From the NCBI GenBank assembly GCA_963514095.1, contig OY741270.1:24750529-24814528 (forward strand): a stretch of DNA of 64,000 nucleotides. The letters run 5' to 3'. Position 1 is the first letter of the stretch. The number at the start of each line of letters is the position of its first letter. Of the stretch, positions 57,001-64,000 are shown one piece after another. Both the position numbers and the translations under genes were made by a program. The DNA comes from Eutrigla gurnardus. Taxonomy: Eukaryota; Chordata; Actinopteri; Perciformes; Triglidae. The notes beneath the pieces were generated by a model. The model made no database searches, had not been told where the DNA came from, and saw only the letters and a list, made by a program, of their open reading frames with translations.

Positions 57001-57361
57001 CCCAGAATGCACTGTGTTACTCACCGATCACAGACTTCCTCCCAGAATGCACTGTTACTCACCGATCACAGACTTCCTCCCAGAATGCATTGTAACTACT
57101 AACCGGTCCTAGTCACTGAAATCATCCAGCCTAACCCAGGTCCTCTGGGATCCGGCCTAACCTGTAGCCTGTTGAACATCTGTAAACATTCCTACTGTTT
57201 TCTACATGAGTTCACATTTTTCTCCTCCTCCCCCCCCCCCCCCCCCTCGTCCCACTCCTTCTCCTCTCCCCCCCCCCTTCCCCCTCCTCCTCAGGTTGGA
57301 GCGTCTGGTGGAGGTTTTGAGGAAGAAAGTTGGGACCGGAAGCCTCCGAGCCGTCATCTGA
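36498..57361 (+). CDS. mipol1: Mirror-image polydactyly gene 1 protein homologue
   Basis: Thirteen coding exons: 36498-36583, 37199-37287, 40750-40888, 41162-41332, 42552-42675, 42946-43051, 44209-44335, 47585-47618, 47907-48077, 51456-51509, 54191-54270, 55627-55854, 57295-57361; 1476 bases, 491 aa, every junction in phase. The protein is mostly coiled coil. Matches to the vertebrate family are MSFLLNELDSLRETNNK, VLQEVLAAQKDRDQALMSRL, LANEERDEALLRAR, LPPEDTDM, MKALMEERDVSFAKCKGLEQEL and the C-terminus LERLVEVLRKKVGTGSLRAVI. Its molecular role is poorly known; human MIPOL1 was found at a breakpoint in limb malformation. The N-terminal ~190 residues are poorly conserved, and exon 3 carries a QQPSNST repeat. 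FOXA1 follows in convergent orientation, as in mammals. The start is the first in-frame Met of the first exon I can link. Confidence 0.9.
36598..36775 (+). repeat. ~65-bp tandem repeat, MIPOL1 intron 1
   Basis: About 2.7 copies of a unit containing CTTTAATATTTACATCTGTA and AACAACAAACCAATAAGTTA, starting 15 bases after the exon. Confidence 0.9.
36845..37045 (-). repeat. Dispersed repeat, copy A
   Basis: On the minus strand this contains CCAGAGAGGAGGCGGGGC, TCCCTCCACATAGACC, ACTATTGCTGCT and CAGATCCACCAG in that order. The same blocks occur on the plus strand at 42290-42430. The family is not identified. Confidence 0.5.
37327..37355 (+). repeat. (CTA)n microsatellite
   Basis: Ten CTA units just after MIPOL1 exon 2. 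Confidence 0.9.
37526..37650 (+). repeat. (CTA)n with AA(A)CTA and GTTACTA interruptions
   Basis: Imperfect ACTACTACT tract in MIPOL1 intron 2; the Leu/Ser-rich open frames over it are artefacts. Confidence 0.85.
37913..37947 (+). repeat. (CA)n microsatellite
   Basis: Short CA tract in MIPOL1 intron 2. Confidence 0.9.
38051..38104 (+). repeat. (GT)n microsatellite
   Basis: Pure GT tract in MIPOL1 intron 2; a GA run follows at 38221-38247. Confidence 0.95.
38753..38795 (+). repeat. (GT)n microsatellite
   Basis: GT tract just left of the unique candidate regulatory segment at 38815. Confidence 0.93.
38815..39260. promoter_or_regulatory. Candidate conserved non-coding element, MIPOL1 intron 2
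   Basis: A long unique stretch amid arrays, with homeodomain-type cores (CATTAATATTCATG, CTGTAATTGTACATGAATAA, CTCAATTAGCTC). MIPOL1 introns hold FOXA1 regulatory elements in mammals. Conservation cannot be tested here, so this is inference. Confidence 0.3.
39548..40282 (-). repeat. ~30-bp minisatellite, ~24 copies, MIPOL1 intron 2
   Basis: Unit core GAACCCCTCTGGAGGTAGGC plus CAGGAGGACA. Left copies are more varied, with GTCCACGAGGACACA; right copies are more uniform. Confidence 0.94.
40803..40880 (+). repeat. 21-bp coding minisatellite in MIPOL1 exon 3
   Basis: Three and a half copies of CAGCAACCCAGCAACTCAAC(C) inside the exon, encoding QQPSNST three times and then QQPSS. The unit is seven codons, so it can expand without a frameshift. 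Confidence 0.9.
41360..41510 (+). repeat. CTCCTCCTCTGACTC-rich tract
   Basis: Imperfect 15-20-bp units after MIPOL1 exon 4, followed by TGTCTCTGGTCCTGGTCT repeats. Confidence 0.7.
42275..42430 (+). repeat. Dispersed repeat, copy B
   Basis: Plus-strand copy of the blocks described at 36845-37045, with an extra local duplication of GAGGCGGGGCTT. The two copies lie 5.4 kb apart in inverted orientation. Confidence 0.5.
42680..42890 (+). repeat. ~20-bp minisatellite after MIPOL1 exon 5
   Basis: About ten copies of CACCCTGCTCACATCACCCC, starting four bases after the donor at 42676. Confidence 0.9.
43189..43258 (+). repeat. (CA)n microsatellite
   Basis: Pure CA tract in MIPOL1 intron 6. Confidence 0.97.
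43349..43480 (+). repeat. (GT)n microsatellite
   Basis: GT tract with GC interruptions at its right end. Confidence 0.96.
43559..43626 (+). repeat. (TA)n microsatellite
   Basis: Pure TA run of about 66 bases, then TATACATACATACACAC. It can form cruciforms. Confidence 0.97.
43745..44130 (+). mobile_element. Tc1-like transposon remnant
   Basis: One reading frame contains a helix-turn-helix-like RVSQSVISRLQQRQRGRPL, as in Tc1-family transposases. The right end (TTTCACCCGAAAGCC ... AACTTTTTGTGAGTAGTGTA) resembles Tc1-like termini common in fish. The catalytic DDE part is missing and I could not see the left inverted repeat, so it is an internally deleted, dead copy in MIPOL1 intron 6. Confidence 0.5.
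44391..44725 (+). mobile_element. tRNA-derived SINE, family 2, copy 1
   Basis: The head has a box A-like TAGTGGGTAGC and box B GGTTCGATTCC (44439-44449). The body includes TGTGTGGAGTTTGCATGTTC and CCCACAGTCCAAAGACATGC and ends GGGATCGGCTCCAGC. Inserted in MIPOL1 intron 7. Confidence 0.8.
44810..45060 (+). repeat. CCTCCT-rich pyrimidine tract
   Basis: About 250 bases of mirror-symmetric polypyrimidine (CTCCTCCTGCTCCT types); continues as a CCCCCTACTCC tract at 45140-45215. Confidence 0.85.
45310..46695 (+). repeat. 19-20-bp minisatellite with GTTAAC core, ~70 copies
   Basis: Units GGATCGTTAACGTTGGTTGT and GGATAGTTAACGTAGGTTGT fill 1.38 kb of MIPOL1 intron 7. The variable positions (C/A/T after GGAT, T/A before GG, and G/T within GTTGTGG) are mixed along the array. 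Each unit has a GTTAAC palindrome. Confidence 0.96.
46888..46955 (+). repeat. GGAGGAGGTGCAGGGA short array
   Basis: Four copies of about 16 bp in MIPOL1 intron 7. Confidence 0.8.
47230..47540 (+). repeat. CTGTCCTCACCAGTCTGTCC minisatellite
   Basis: About 20 degenerate 12-20-bp units before MIPOL1 exon 8; pyrimidine-rich and full of CACCAGTCTG. Confidence 0.85.
47630..47895 (+). repeat. 34-bp minisatellite, MIPOL1 intron 8
   Basis: About seven units of TTATTGATCTGATCAGTTGG plus GTGTTAGACTCTGA. The array fills nearly the whole intron between exons 8 and 9. Confidence 0.93.
48078..49020. other. MIPOL1 intron 9, unique part
   Basis: Unique intron with one short (GT)n run at 48585-48610. I see no gene or mobile element. 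Confidence 0.4.
49030..49825 (+). repeat. 40-bp minisatellite, ~20 copies
   Basis: Unit of GTAGTACTTGTATAGATGAA then GTGGTACTTTTAGTGTTGAT. Copies differ only at GACG/GATG, TATA/TACA, GAAG/GGAG and ACTT/AGTT, so periodicity is exact and the array looks young. Confidence 0.96.
49960..50040 (+). repeat. CGCCCCCCGCGTTAACACCAC short array
   Basis: Four units of about 20 bp. The segment to its right (50040-50130) is unique and GC-rich. Confidence 0.75.
50870..51255 (-). repeat. ~42-bp minisatellite, MIPOL1 intron 9
   Basis: About nine units containing CTGATCCCGGGGCCTTTAAC and CCGGGGGTCTGATACCTGAG, some with an extra 15-bp CTGATCCCTGTTGGA block. Confidence 0.93.
51735..52830 (+). repeat. 36-bp minisatellite, ~30 copies, MIPOL1 intron 10
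   Basis: Unit of GATGTAGTTCAGCACCACCT then TTAACCGGGTCAGTAC. Length 36 gives a spurious minus-strand frame. Confidence 0.96.
53200..53525 (+). repeat. 46-bp minisatellite, 7 copies
   Basis: Unit of AGACCGTCAAAGAGGGGCCA, AAACCACCAATCTGAAACCA and CAATCT. Confidence 0.95.
53585..53720 (+). repeat. (CCT)n tract
   Basis: CCT-rich stretch; a purine-rich GGAGGAGGGGAGG tract (53915-53970) and an AT run (53990-54012) follow before MIPOL1 exon 11. Confidence 0.85.
54460..54895 (-). repeat. GATCCAGACCTCCCT minisatellite, MIPOL1 intron 11
   Basis: About 25 units of 15-19 bp (TGATCCAGACCTCCC, TGATCCCAGACCTTCCC). Confidence 0.94.
55120..55455 (+). repeat. CA-rich tract with CTCT and AAAC interruptions
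   Basis: About 330 bases of ACACAC broken by CTCTCTCACACACAAAC blocks, forming a loose higher-order array. Confidence 0.93.
56340..56445 (+). repeat. 20-bp minisatellite
   Basis: Five copies of ATGAAGGGATGAGAGTCATG. Confidence 0.9.
56735..57090 (+). repeat. 40-bp minisatellite, 9 nearly identical copies, MIPOL1 last intron
   Basis: Unit of CTGTGTTACTCACCGATCAC then AGACTTCCTCCCAGAATGCA. Copies up to about 57050 are identical by eye; the last lacks two bases. Confidence 0.97.
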
Positions 57362-57555
57362 TCTCCTAAATGTTTGAAACATTCTATTTTTAACATTTTA
57401 TCATTCCTGTTAACAAACATGTTGTTCTGATTATTATTTAGTTATTGTAATTGTTTCATCTCTCTGTGAAACCAGAAGAAATCTTTAGATATTTAGAAAC
57501 CTTTAGTTAACTTTTGTGATATAGTGTGAGATGATGTTTCCGATGGGTTCAAGTG

Positions 57556-57561
57556 AATAAA
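57556..57561 (+). terminator. MIPOL1 polyadenylation signal
   Basis: AATAAA 195 bases after the stop codon, followed by TTTTCTTTTT. Confidence 0.6.
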
Positions 57562-57889
57562 ATCAACATTTTCTTTTTACTCAAGAAATCCGTTTTTAAG
57601 TCCTGAACGAGCTCGTGACATGAAACTACGACTCCTATCAGCCACACGGTGGCGCTGTAAGACGATTCGGTCTGACTGATCCAAAGTCTGGGACCCGTCC
57701 AGCTCCTGAACGCCTCACATCGCAGCCAATAAATGGATCATATAATAAATAATGTAGTGAGACTCCCCGTATTAAAAGGAGGTGATCCGACGGTACCTAA
57801 TGTTCCAAACTTTGCATCTTAGCAGTGATGAAGATGAGTTCCTTCTTCTTCAGAGCAGTGTGACATCATGTTTCAATCAGCTGTTACAT

Positions 57890-58195
57890 AAATCCTCCTC
57901 CTGCTACTCCTCAATCTACTCCTCTTCCCTCCTCCCTGTCCTACTCCTCCCTCCTCCTCTCTAATTGAGGATCAGTGTGTAGATTTAAGGTTCTCCTGTT
58001 CCTCCTCCCTCTCCTCCCCCCTCTCCTCCTCCCCCCTCCCCCCTCCCCTCTCTAATTGAGGATCAGTGTAGAGATTTAAGGTTCTCCTGTTCCTCCTCCT
58101 CCCCCTCCCTCTCCTCCTTCCTTCTCCCTCCTCCTCCTCCTTCCTTCTCCCTCCTCTCTAATTGAGGATCATTGTGTAGATTTAAGGTTCTCCTC
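57890..58195 (+). repeat. ~110-bp repeat with CTCTCTAATTGAGGATCA core, 3 copies
   Basis: The block CTCTAATTGAGGATCAGTGT, followed by AGATTTAAGGTTCTCCT, occurs at about 57958, 58050 and 58155, separated by CCTCCT-rich spacers. It lies in the MIPOL1-FOXA1 interval. Confidence 0.85.
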
Positions 58196-58334
58196 TTTTT
58201 AACAGAAACTAATTTCTGAGGATCTTCGTGACAAACTGACTTCTTGTTCCCGAAAAAACTTCAAATTAAATTTTACAACTTTCAACGAGTCGAACTGTCG
58301 AAGCTTCATCAGAAACTCCTCCCAGCTGGTGTCA

Positions 58335-58392
58335 TGTGTACGTGTGTGTGTGTGCGTGTGCGCGCGTGTGTGTGTGTGTGTGTGTGTGTGTC
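58335..58392 (+). repeat. (GT)n microsatellite
   Basis: GT tract with GC interruptions. Confidence 0.93.
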
Positions 58393-58514
58393 TCCCGCTG
58401 AGTGGTTACCATGGTGACGGCGGACCACTCGTGGTCAACTTGGGTGTTCTGCTTTTAATCTTGCAGCCGTTAATCTGCTTGTTCTGAACAAAGACACCAA
58501 CTACTGACACCACC

Positions 58515-58635
58515 TGGGCGAGCGAGAGAGAGAAAGGGAGGGAGGGAGAGAGAGAGAGAGAGAGAGAGGAAGAGAGAGTGGCAGGGAGAGACAGAGGGGG
58601 CGAGAGAGAGAGAGTGAGGGAGAGAGAGGGAGATC
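58515..58635 (+). repeat. (GA)n tract
   Basis: GAGAGAGA with GGGA interruptions. Confidence 0.92.
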
Positions 58636-59089
58636 ATAACAATTTTCCAAAAATAAATTACAGATAAGAAGCTCAGAGACTCCGAGGAGCAGCTCATCAC
58701 TTAGGAGAATAGTGCTGGTCCACCTTAAAGGTCAGTCCACCTTAAGTGTAGCTGACTCCCTTCACTTTAACTATCAGCTGATGACCAGAAGGTTACAAGT
58801 TAGCTGGTTCACCACACGCAAACTACTCACGCTACATGGTAACAGCTCCTCCTCTTCCTCCTTCTCCTCGTTCTCTCCTCTTCCTCCTCCCCCTCCCCCT
58901 CCTTGTTCCATCCTCCCCCTCCTCCCTCCTCCTCCTCCTCCTCCTCTCTTATTCTGTTGAGGATTTCTTCTTTGCTCTTTTCGTATCTTGAACACAATCG
59001 TGTTATTGGAGATAATTAATTCCGATCCCCATCAAAAGGGCTGAGTGGCCCCGGGGCCCCGCTGAGTGGCCCCGGGGCCCCGCTCCGTG

Positions 59090-59290
59090 TCTTTCTAGTG
59101 GCTGAATGAAAGGCGAGGGGAAGAAAGGGCCGAGGGCCGCCGTATTGTGGACGACATTTTCCTCCATAAGGCAGAAAAGCTTTCCTCCAATGATGCCGGG
59201 GGCCCCGGGCCACCACCGGAGGGCCCCGGGGCCCCGCTCTGTCCCGCCGGGACCATATGCCTCGTATTACAGCAGACTGGGTGGCACAAG
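59090..59290. promoter_or_regulatory. Candidate conserved element between MIPOL1 and FOXA1
   Basis: Unique, non-coding and GC-rich, with a distinctive ACATTTTCCTCCATAAGGCA core. It lies between two CCCCGGGGCCCC-rich stretches, in the FOXA1 3' flank. Called only from its non-repetitive look among low-complexity DNA. Confidence 0.25.
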
Positions 59291-59339
59291 GACCGGCTCC
59301 TCTCCCCCACACGGTCATAAACACAATCATCTTATTGAT

Positions 59340-60235
59340 ATCCTAGTCATGTTATTATTTATATTATATAGAAATATACAATAAAAATATTATTAGTATT
59401 TACAGATAAACCAAAACTGTTTTCTGACAACATGCATCAAATAAAAGTTATCCCTCTGATGGTGTTCGGGGTCGCGGGGGGCTGAACCCAACCAGGCAGA
59501 GCATCAGCATATACTTTATCATCTATTCAAGCATTTATATATTTATCACAAATTACTGTGTATTAATAATTAATAATTGATTGAATGATTAATTAAATTC
59601 GATGTGAAATTATAGTTGAAAATTGTTTTTCTCCACAATAAAAGCACACAATACACACACTTATTGTTGTCAGTGAATGCATCACTGATATCAAAACTTC
59701 TTCCAATAACAAATCAAAGTTTGATCCACAAACTTAAAATAATAAAAGGATCTTTAGTATCTAATAAATCCAATAATCATCCCTAATTATTTCGTCTTTG
59801 AATTGAATAATTACCTTAAATAATAATATAAATCATTGATATTATATTGATATTTAATTAATACAATAAGAATTGGTCTCAGATGAAAACAAATAAATGT
59901 AACAATGAAACTTCATAAAGCTTCATACGTTTGTGTTTTCAAGAATAAAAATACAACGAATGTTTAAATCTGGGAAACGAAAAGAACAAAAAGAGAAACG
60001 AACATCAATATTTAATCTCCCTAATTAAGAAAAATAAATTCAATATAGTTTTTGCTGTTTTATTTGTAGAAAATAGAGAAAATACGATCAATGTTCACGC
60101 GTTTTTAAATCTGTTTTAAATTGTTCAGATATACGATTATGTGGCAGGTGTTTATGAATGGATCATATTAAATACGTCGTTTTATTTCGCTTTTATTCAT
60201 ATGTGTGATATAAATGCACGCGGCTCCTCGCGGGG
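59340..60235. other. MIPOL1-FOXA1 intergenic, AT-rich
   Basis: About 0.9 kb of AT-rich unique sequence with no gene or array visible. Confidence 0.5.
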
Positions 60236-60245
60236 ATCATGTCTG

Positions 60246-60300
60246 CGCTAATTAGCGGATCATTACGGATCATTACGGATCATTACGGATCATTACCGTC
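60246..60300. promoter_or_regulatory. Cluster of helically phased homeodomain-type sites
   Basis: GCTAATTAGC at 60247-60256, followed by four copies of the 10-bp CGGATCATTA unit and a CCATTGG box at 60300-60306. Inferred regulatory. Confidence 0.3.
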
Positions 60301-61059
60301 CATTGGACACATTAAAGAAAAAGATGCAGATCAAAGGGAAATCTGTCGGGGTGCGTTCAGGTTCACCGAGCGGCGGCGGAGGTTACAGCCCACAAAGAGG
60401 CACGGAACCCGGGGCCGACGCGGCGCTCTGAGGCGGCGGGAGGTTCACCGTGTTTGGCTTGTTGAGCCGCGTGTCGGGGGGGGGGAGGGTTAGAGAGAAC
60501 CGGGGGGAGAGGGGAGGGAGAACCGAGGGAGAACCGGGGGAGAGAGGAGGGAGAACCGGGGGGGAACAGAGAGAACCAGAACGGAGAAAACAAAAAACCA
60601 AGATGGAGAAAACCAGGAATAAAGATGGAAAGAAAACAACTTCTTTATCAAAGTCACAACTTTAACAATTTTGTTTTTCTTTCAATGTGAAAATAAATCT
60701 TTAAATAGTTTGTATTTTAATCTGGGTCTCCACCTGGACCTGGGTCTCCAACTGGACCTGGGTCTCCACCTGGACCTGGGTCACTGATATTATTCTTGTT
60801 ATTCATATATATTATTATTAATGTTGTTATTGTTATCATTTAATAATATTGATAAAATAAAATAATAAAAATGTAACAATAATAATGATAATCTGCAGCT
60901 CTCTGATCATAATTATTATTATTAGTTCAATCACAACATGTCTATTGATGGTTTATACATAATTAATTATCACTCAAAATTAAATCAATCAAAATGAAAT
61001 AACAAATCAATAAATGTTTAATTGTTTTATTTAAAAATGACAGAATAAGTTAAGAACAC

Positions 61060-61155
61060 GGAGAAGAAGAAGGAGGAGGAGAAGAAGAAGAAGAAGAAGG
61101 AGGAGGAGAAGAAGGAGGAGGAGAAGAAGAAGAAGAAGGAGGAGGAGAAGAACAT
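61060..61155 (+). repeat. (AAG/GAG)n tract
   Basis: Purine-only GAAGAAGGAGGAG stretch. Confidence 0.9.
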
Positions 61156-61225
61156 GCAGAAGTGTCAAAAACCAACAAACACACAACGAGGACGAGCTGG
61201 GGAGGTCTTCATCTAAATACTTCTT

Positions 61226-61292
61226 CCTTCCTTCCTTCCTTCCTTCCTTCCTTCCTTCCTATCTTCCTTCCTTCCTTCCTTCCTCCCTCCAG
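61226..61292 (+). repeat. (TTCC)n microsatellite
   Basis: About 16 TTCC units with one ATC interruption. Confidence 0.95.
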
Positions 61293-61435
61293 GAGGTCTG
61301 TCTGTTTTTGAAGAAGAAGAAGAAGAAAACCTCCCACTTCATGCACATGTTAAGAATAATCAATAATCATAATCAATGGTCACTGAAGTAGTTTCTCCTT
61401 TTACACACAAGTCACCAAACTAGTATTATTATTGT

Positions 61436-61520
61436 TAATATATATATATATATATACCGTAGGTGTGAATATATATATATATATATACATGTGTGTGTAT
61501 ATATATATATGTGTATATGC
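61436..61520 (+). repeat. (TA)n microsatellite
   Basis: Two TA runs separated by CCGTAGGTGTGAA, then TACATGTGTGTG. Confidence 0.9.
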
Positions 61521-62349
61521 AATGTCACTTGAAGTGGCCCTTTAAATGTGACGCCTTTGATCTGTGTGGGGGTCTGAGGGTCGTGACCCCTCAGGAGGTC
61601 AGGGAAGACGCAGACGAGGTCGTGGGAGAAATAAATCCCCATCATATTTATGATCAAAAAGAGGAATTATTATAATTTATGTGACCTTTCAACTGCTTTA
61701 AATCAGTGGTTCCTAACCTGTGGCTCAGGGCCCTCTAGGGACCTCTTGGGGACTCTAGGGGCCTCTTGGGGGCTCTAGGGGCCCCTGAGGGCCCTCTAGG
61801 GGCCTCCAGGTGTCAGTGAGACTCGAAATATAAAAATAAAGTCGAACATTATTGGACTGTTTTAATAATAAAGCAAACGTGTGGCAGGGGCTTCGTTTTA
61901 ATCTAATTTATTTTTCTTTCATTAATATTTAAAAATATTTAAAGTAAAACCAGGAAGCATCTGCAAAGCCCCGCCAAAGTAAAAGCATGGACAGGCCTGA
62001 GAAACGGCTCCACTGTGAGATTCTGTAGGAGACAGTTTAATGCATAGCATCTGTGTGCAGTGCATGATGGGAGTTGGAAACAGATTTCAAATGTTGTGAT
62101 ATGAAGCCATGGTCGACTCTTGGGTCCCACTCTTACAGACAAAACCAAGACCTCTTTGTAAAGGGGTCTGGATCCACCGGTCGGGACCCGGTGTGGTGTT
62201 GGGCCTAAGCTGCAGCTTTTAGGGCCCCTGAGGGTCTGCTGAGTCCTGGTCTTCTGAGTTACTGTGAGGAAAGAAGACCAGTAACCCAGGAGACCAGTAC
62301 ACATGGTTTCAGCTACAGACCTGTTTCTGAGTTGATTGATTGTTGGATA

Positions 62350-62355
62350 TTTATT
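62350..62355 (-). terminator. Possible FOXA1 polyadenylation signal
   Basis: AATAAA on the minus strand 620 bases after the stop. Use of it would place SINE copy 2 in the 3' UTR. Other minus-strand AATAAA sites exist further left. Confidence 0.3.
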
Positions 62356-62396
62356 TATGTCCAGATGTTTTTAACTTAACAAACATTGAATCGTGC

Positions 62397-62690
62397 TGTG
62401 GGCTACATGGTGGTGTAGTGGGTCGCACCATCACAGCAAGAGGGTCCCGGGTTCAGGTTCCATGTGTGGAGTTTGCATGTTCCTAAGCGTGGGTTCTCTC
62501 CGGGTTCTCCAGCTTCCTCCCACAGTCCAAAAGACATGCAGGATGGGGATAGGTTCATTGATGACTAAATTGCCCGTAGGTGTGAATGTGAGCGTGAATG
62601 GTTGTCTGTCTGGACATGTCAGCCCTGTGATAGACTGGTTACCTGTCCAGGTGTCAGCGGGATCGGCTCCAGCGACCCCGCGACCCTGAA
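62397..62690 (+). mobile_element. tRNA-derived SINE, family 2, copy 2
   Basis: Same family as 44391-44725: ACATGGTGGTGTAGTGGGT head, TGTGTGGAGTTTGCATGTTC, CCCACAGTCCAAAAGACATG, ATTGCCCGTAGGTGTGAATG and GGGATCGGCTCCAGC. Box B is damaged (GGTTCAGGTTCC) and there are deletions. It lies in the 3' flank of FOXA1. Confidence 0.8.
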
Positions 62691-62973
62691 TACGGGATCA
62701 GGAGGGATGAATCGTACCTTATCTCACAAGACATACTGGGGGTCGAGTGTGGTCATAAAGCAGACATACTGAACTCTAGTTGTTTGTGACTTGGTGTGTA
62801 AAAGGAGAACACAGACCTGGGATCAGTGTTAACATGTCTCTAGTGTCCTGGTTTGGTCACAGTGCAGGAGTTCAGAAACCAGCAGAGTCCAGTCCGGTTC
62901 AGCATCATCCCAGTCAGACAGGAAGTCCGGGACGGCTGCATGCAGAGAGTCCAAACAAGAGGTGCAGCGGGTA

Positions 62974-64000
62974 CTACGAGGTGTTGAGGAGCGGTCGGGG
63001 GTACACCCCCTGGTAGTAGGAGGCCTCCAGAGGCTCCATGGTCCTCGACCCCCCAGTACTGTAGGAGGAGTACTGCAGGGCCTCGTAGGCCTTCAGGTCC
63101 AGTTTGTGCTGCTGCTCTGAGGACGACATTAAGTTATTGATGGAGAACGGGTGGTTGAAGGAGTAGTGGGGGTCTCCTTTGAGGTGCAGCTGGGACTCGT
63201 GTGCCATGGAATGGGGGGGTAATGACAGGGAGGACAGCAACTGGGAGCCAGACACCTTCAGGTCTGGTGGCCCACCACCTCCCCGCAGGTCCAGACCAGG
63301 AGGCGAGGACGCCTGGCTTGAGGACGGCAGAGAGGAGGTGTCCAGGAGTCCTGGAGGTTTGATGGAGTCCACGGAGGGAGGCGTCCCTCCCCCCTGCTCC
63401 TTCCTGCCGTCTGATTTCGATGGCATCTTCTTTTCACACTTGAACCTCTTCTGGCGCCGCAGGTAGCAGCCGTTCTCGAACATGTTCCCAGAGTCCGGGT
63501 GCAGGGTCCAGTACGAGCCCTTCCCCGGCTTGTCCGGTGAGCGTGACACCTTGACGAAGCAGTCGTTGAAGGAGAGCGAGTGCCGGATGGAATTCTGCCA
63601 GCGCTGCTGGTTCTGCCGGTAGTACGGGAACAGGTCCATGATCCACTGGTAGATCTCGCTCAGCGTCAGCATCTTGCTGGGTGCCTGCTGGATCGCCATG
63701 GTGATGAGGGAGATGTAGGAGTAGGGGGGTTTGGCATGCGGGTAGCTCCGTCGGAATGCTTTGTTGTCACGGCCGCGGTTCAGGCTGCCGCCGCCGTATG
63801 CCATGCTGGAGCTCATGGTGGGACTCATGCCCCCATAAGGGTTCAGACCCATGGAGGCCTGCTGGGCCGACACCGAGCTCATATTGGATGGGCTCAGAGT
63901 TCCGCCCATTGAGGCAACGCCCCCGCCCAGACCCGACATGGTCGCAGGAGCCGGGCCGCCCATTCCCCCCACTGGAGCGGGGCTTAGACCGGTTCCACTG
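62974..64000 (-). CDS. foxa1: Forkhead box protein A1 (5' end cut by the window edge)
   Basis: The open frame continues to the right edge without a stop or a clear start, so the N-terminus lies beyond it. The forkhead domain (about 63430-63740) has AKPPYSYISLITMAIQQAP, the H3 recognition helix WQNSIRHSLSFNDCFVKV and the wing YWTLHPDSGNMFENGCYLRR. C-terminal family motifs are HPFSINNLMSSSEQQHKLDLKAYE and the end YYQGVYPRPLLNTS. FOXA proteins are nuclear pioneer factors that open chromatin in endoderm, liver, floor plate and other tissues. FOXA1 is preferred over FOXA2 and FOXA3 by the LLNTS end and by MIPOL1 next door in convergent orientation. The region between forkhead and C-terminus is shorter than in mammals. 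Confidence 0.93.
   Translation of the reverse strand, partial: SGTGLSPAPVGGMGGPAPATMSGLGGGVASMGGTLSPSNMSSVSAQQASMGLNPYGGMSPTMSSSMAYGGGSLNRGRDNKAFRRSYPHAKPPYSYISLITMAIQQAPSKMLTLSEIYQWIMDLFPYYRQNQQRWQNSIRHSLSFNDCFVKVSRSPDKPGKGSYWTLHPDSGNMFENGCYLRRQKRFKCEKKMPSKSDGRKEQGGGTPPSVDSIKPPGLLDTSSLPSSSQASSPPGLDLRGGGGPPDLKVSGSQLLSSLSLPPHSMAHESQLHLKGDPHYSFNHPFSINNLMSSSEQQHKLDLKAYEALQYSSYSTGGSRTMEPLEASYYQGVYPRPLLNTS

Noticed and set aside
56626..57112. 158-codon ORF with ECTVLLTDHRLPPRMH repeats
   Set aside because: Frame through the 40-bp array. Since 40 is not a multiple of three, the text cycles through frames, confirming that it is not coding.

Overview
The window is vertebrate nuclear DNA, almost certainly from a teleost fish. 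The genes are split by GT-AG introns, the proteins match vertebrate families, there are tRNA-derived SINEs of the kind common in percomorph fish, and the introns carry very many (CA/GT)n tracts and minisatellites. There are no bacterial-type operons, CRISPR arrays or phage genes.

Layout, left to right. 1-4505 is the 5' part of an LTR retrotransposon on the minus strand: a gag-like ORF (140-1999), leader, primer-binding site and one 1.77-kb LTR (2739-4505). It sits in an old LINE 3' end. 4995-8658 (+) holds the last nine coding exons of TECPR1; the rest of that gene must lie to the left. A tRNA-derived SINE is at about 9597. ANKRD9 (10720-11541, -) is a single-exon gene. RCOR1 (15307-20225, +) has 13 coding exons, and TRAF3 (25292-31253, +) has 13 coding exons plus probable 5' untranslated exons. 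A small glutaredoxin-like gene, the C5orf63 homologue, is at 33822-36162 (+). MIPOL1 (36498-57361, +) has 13 coding exons. FOXA1 (62974 to the right edge, -) lacks its N-terminal end. I assembled the exons by eye from homology, splice sites and reading phase. The summed exon lengths are multiples of three for RCOR1 (453 aa), TRAF3 (595 aa), C5orf63 (106 aa) and MIPOL1 (491 aa).

The genes do not form one pathway. TRAF3 restrains non-canonical NF-kB signalling and supports interferon signalling. RCOR1 is a scaffold of LSD1/HDAC repressor complexes. TECPR1 acts in autophagy and lysosome repair. ANKRD9 is a ubiquitin-ligase substrate receptor. FOXA1 is a pioneer transcription factor, and MIPOL1 introns are its usual regulatory neighbourhood. 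ANKRD9-RCOR1-TRAF3 and MIPOL1-FOXA1 are both linked pairs or trios in other vertebrates.

The striking feature is the density of tandem repeats: about 40 minisatellite arrays with units of roughly 9-66 bp cover something like a quarter of the window by my estimate. Several arrays start at an exon boundary and carry copies of that splice site. The clearest is C5orf63 exon 1, where a 63-bp block (end of exon plus splice donor) is repeated in frame. TECPR1, RCOR1 and TRAF3 show related cases. Long ORFs in these arrays are by-products of units whose length is a multiple of three, and I do not call them genes.
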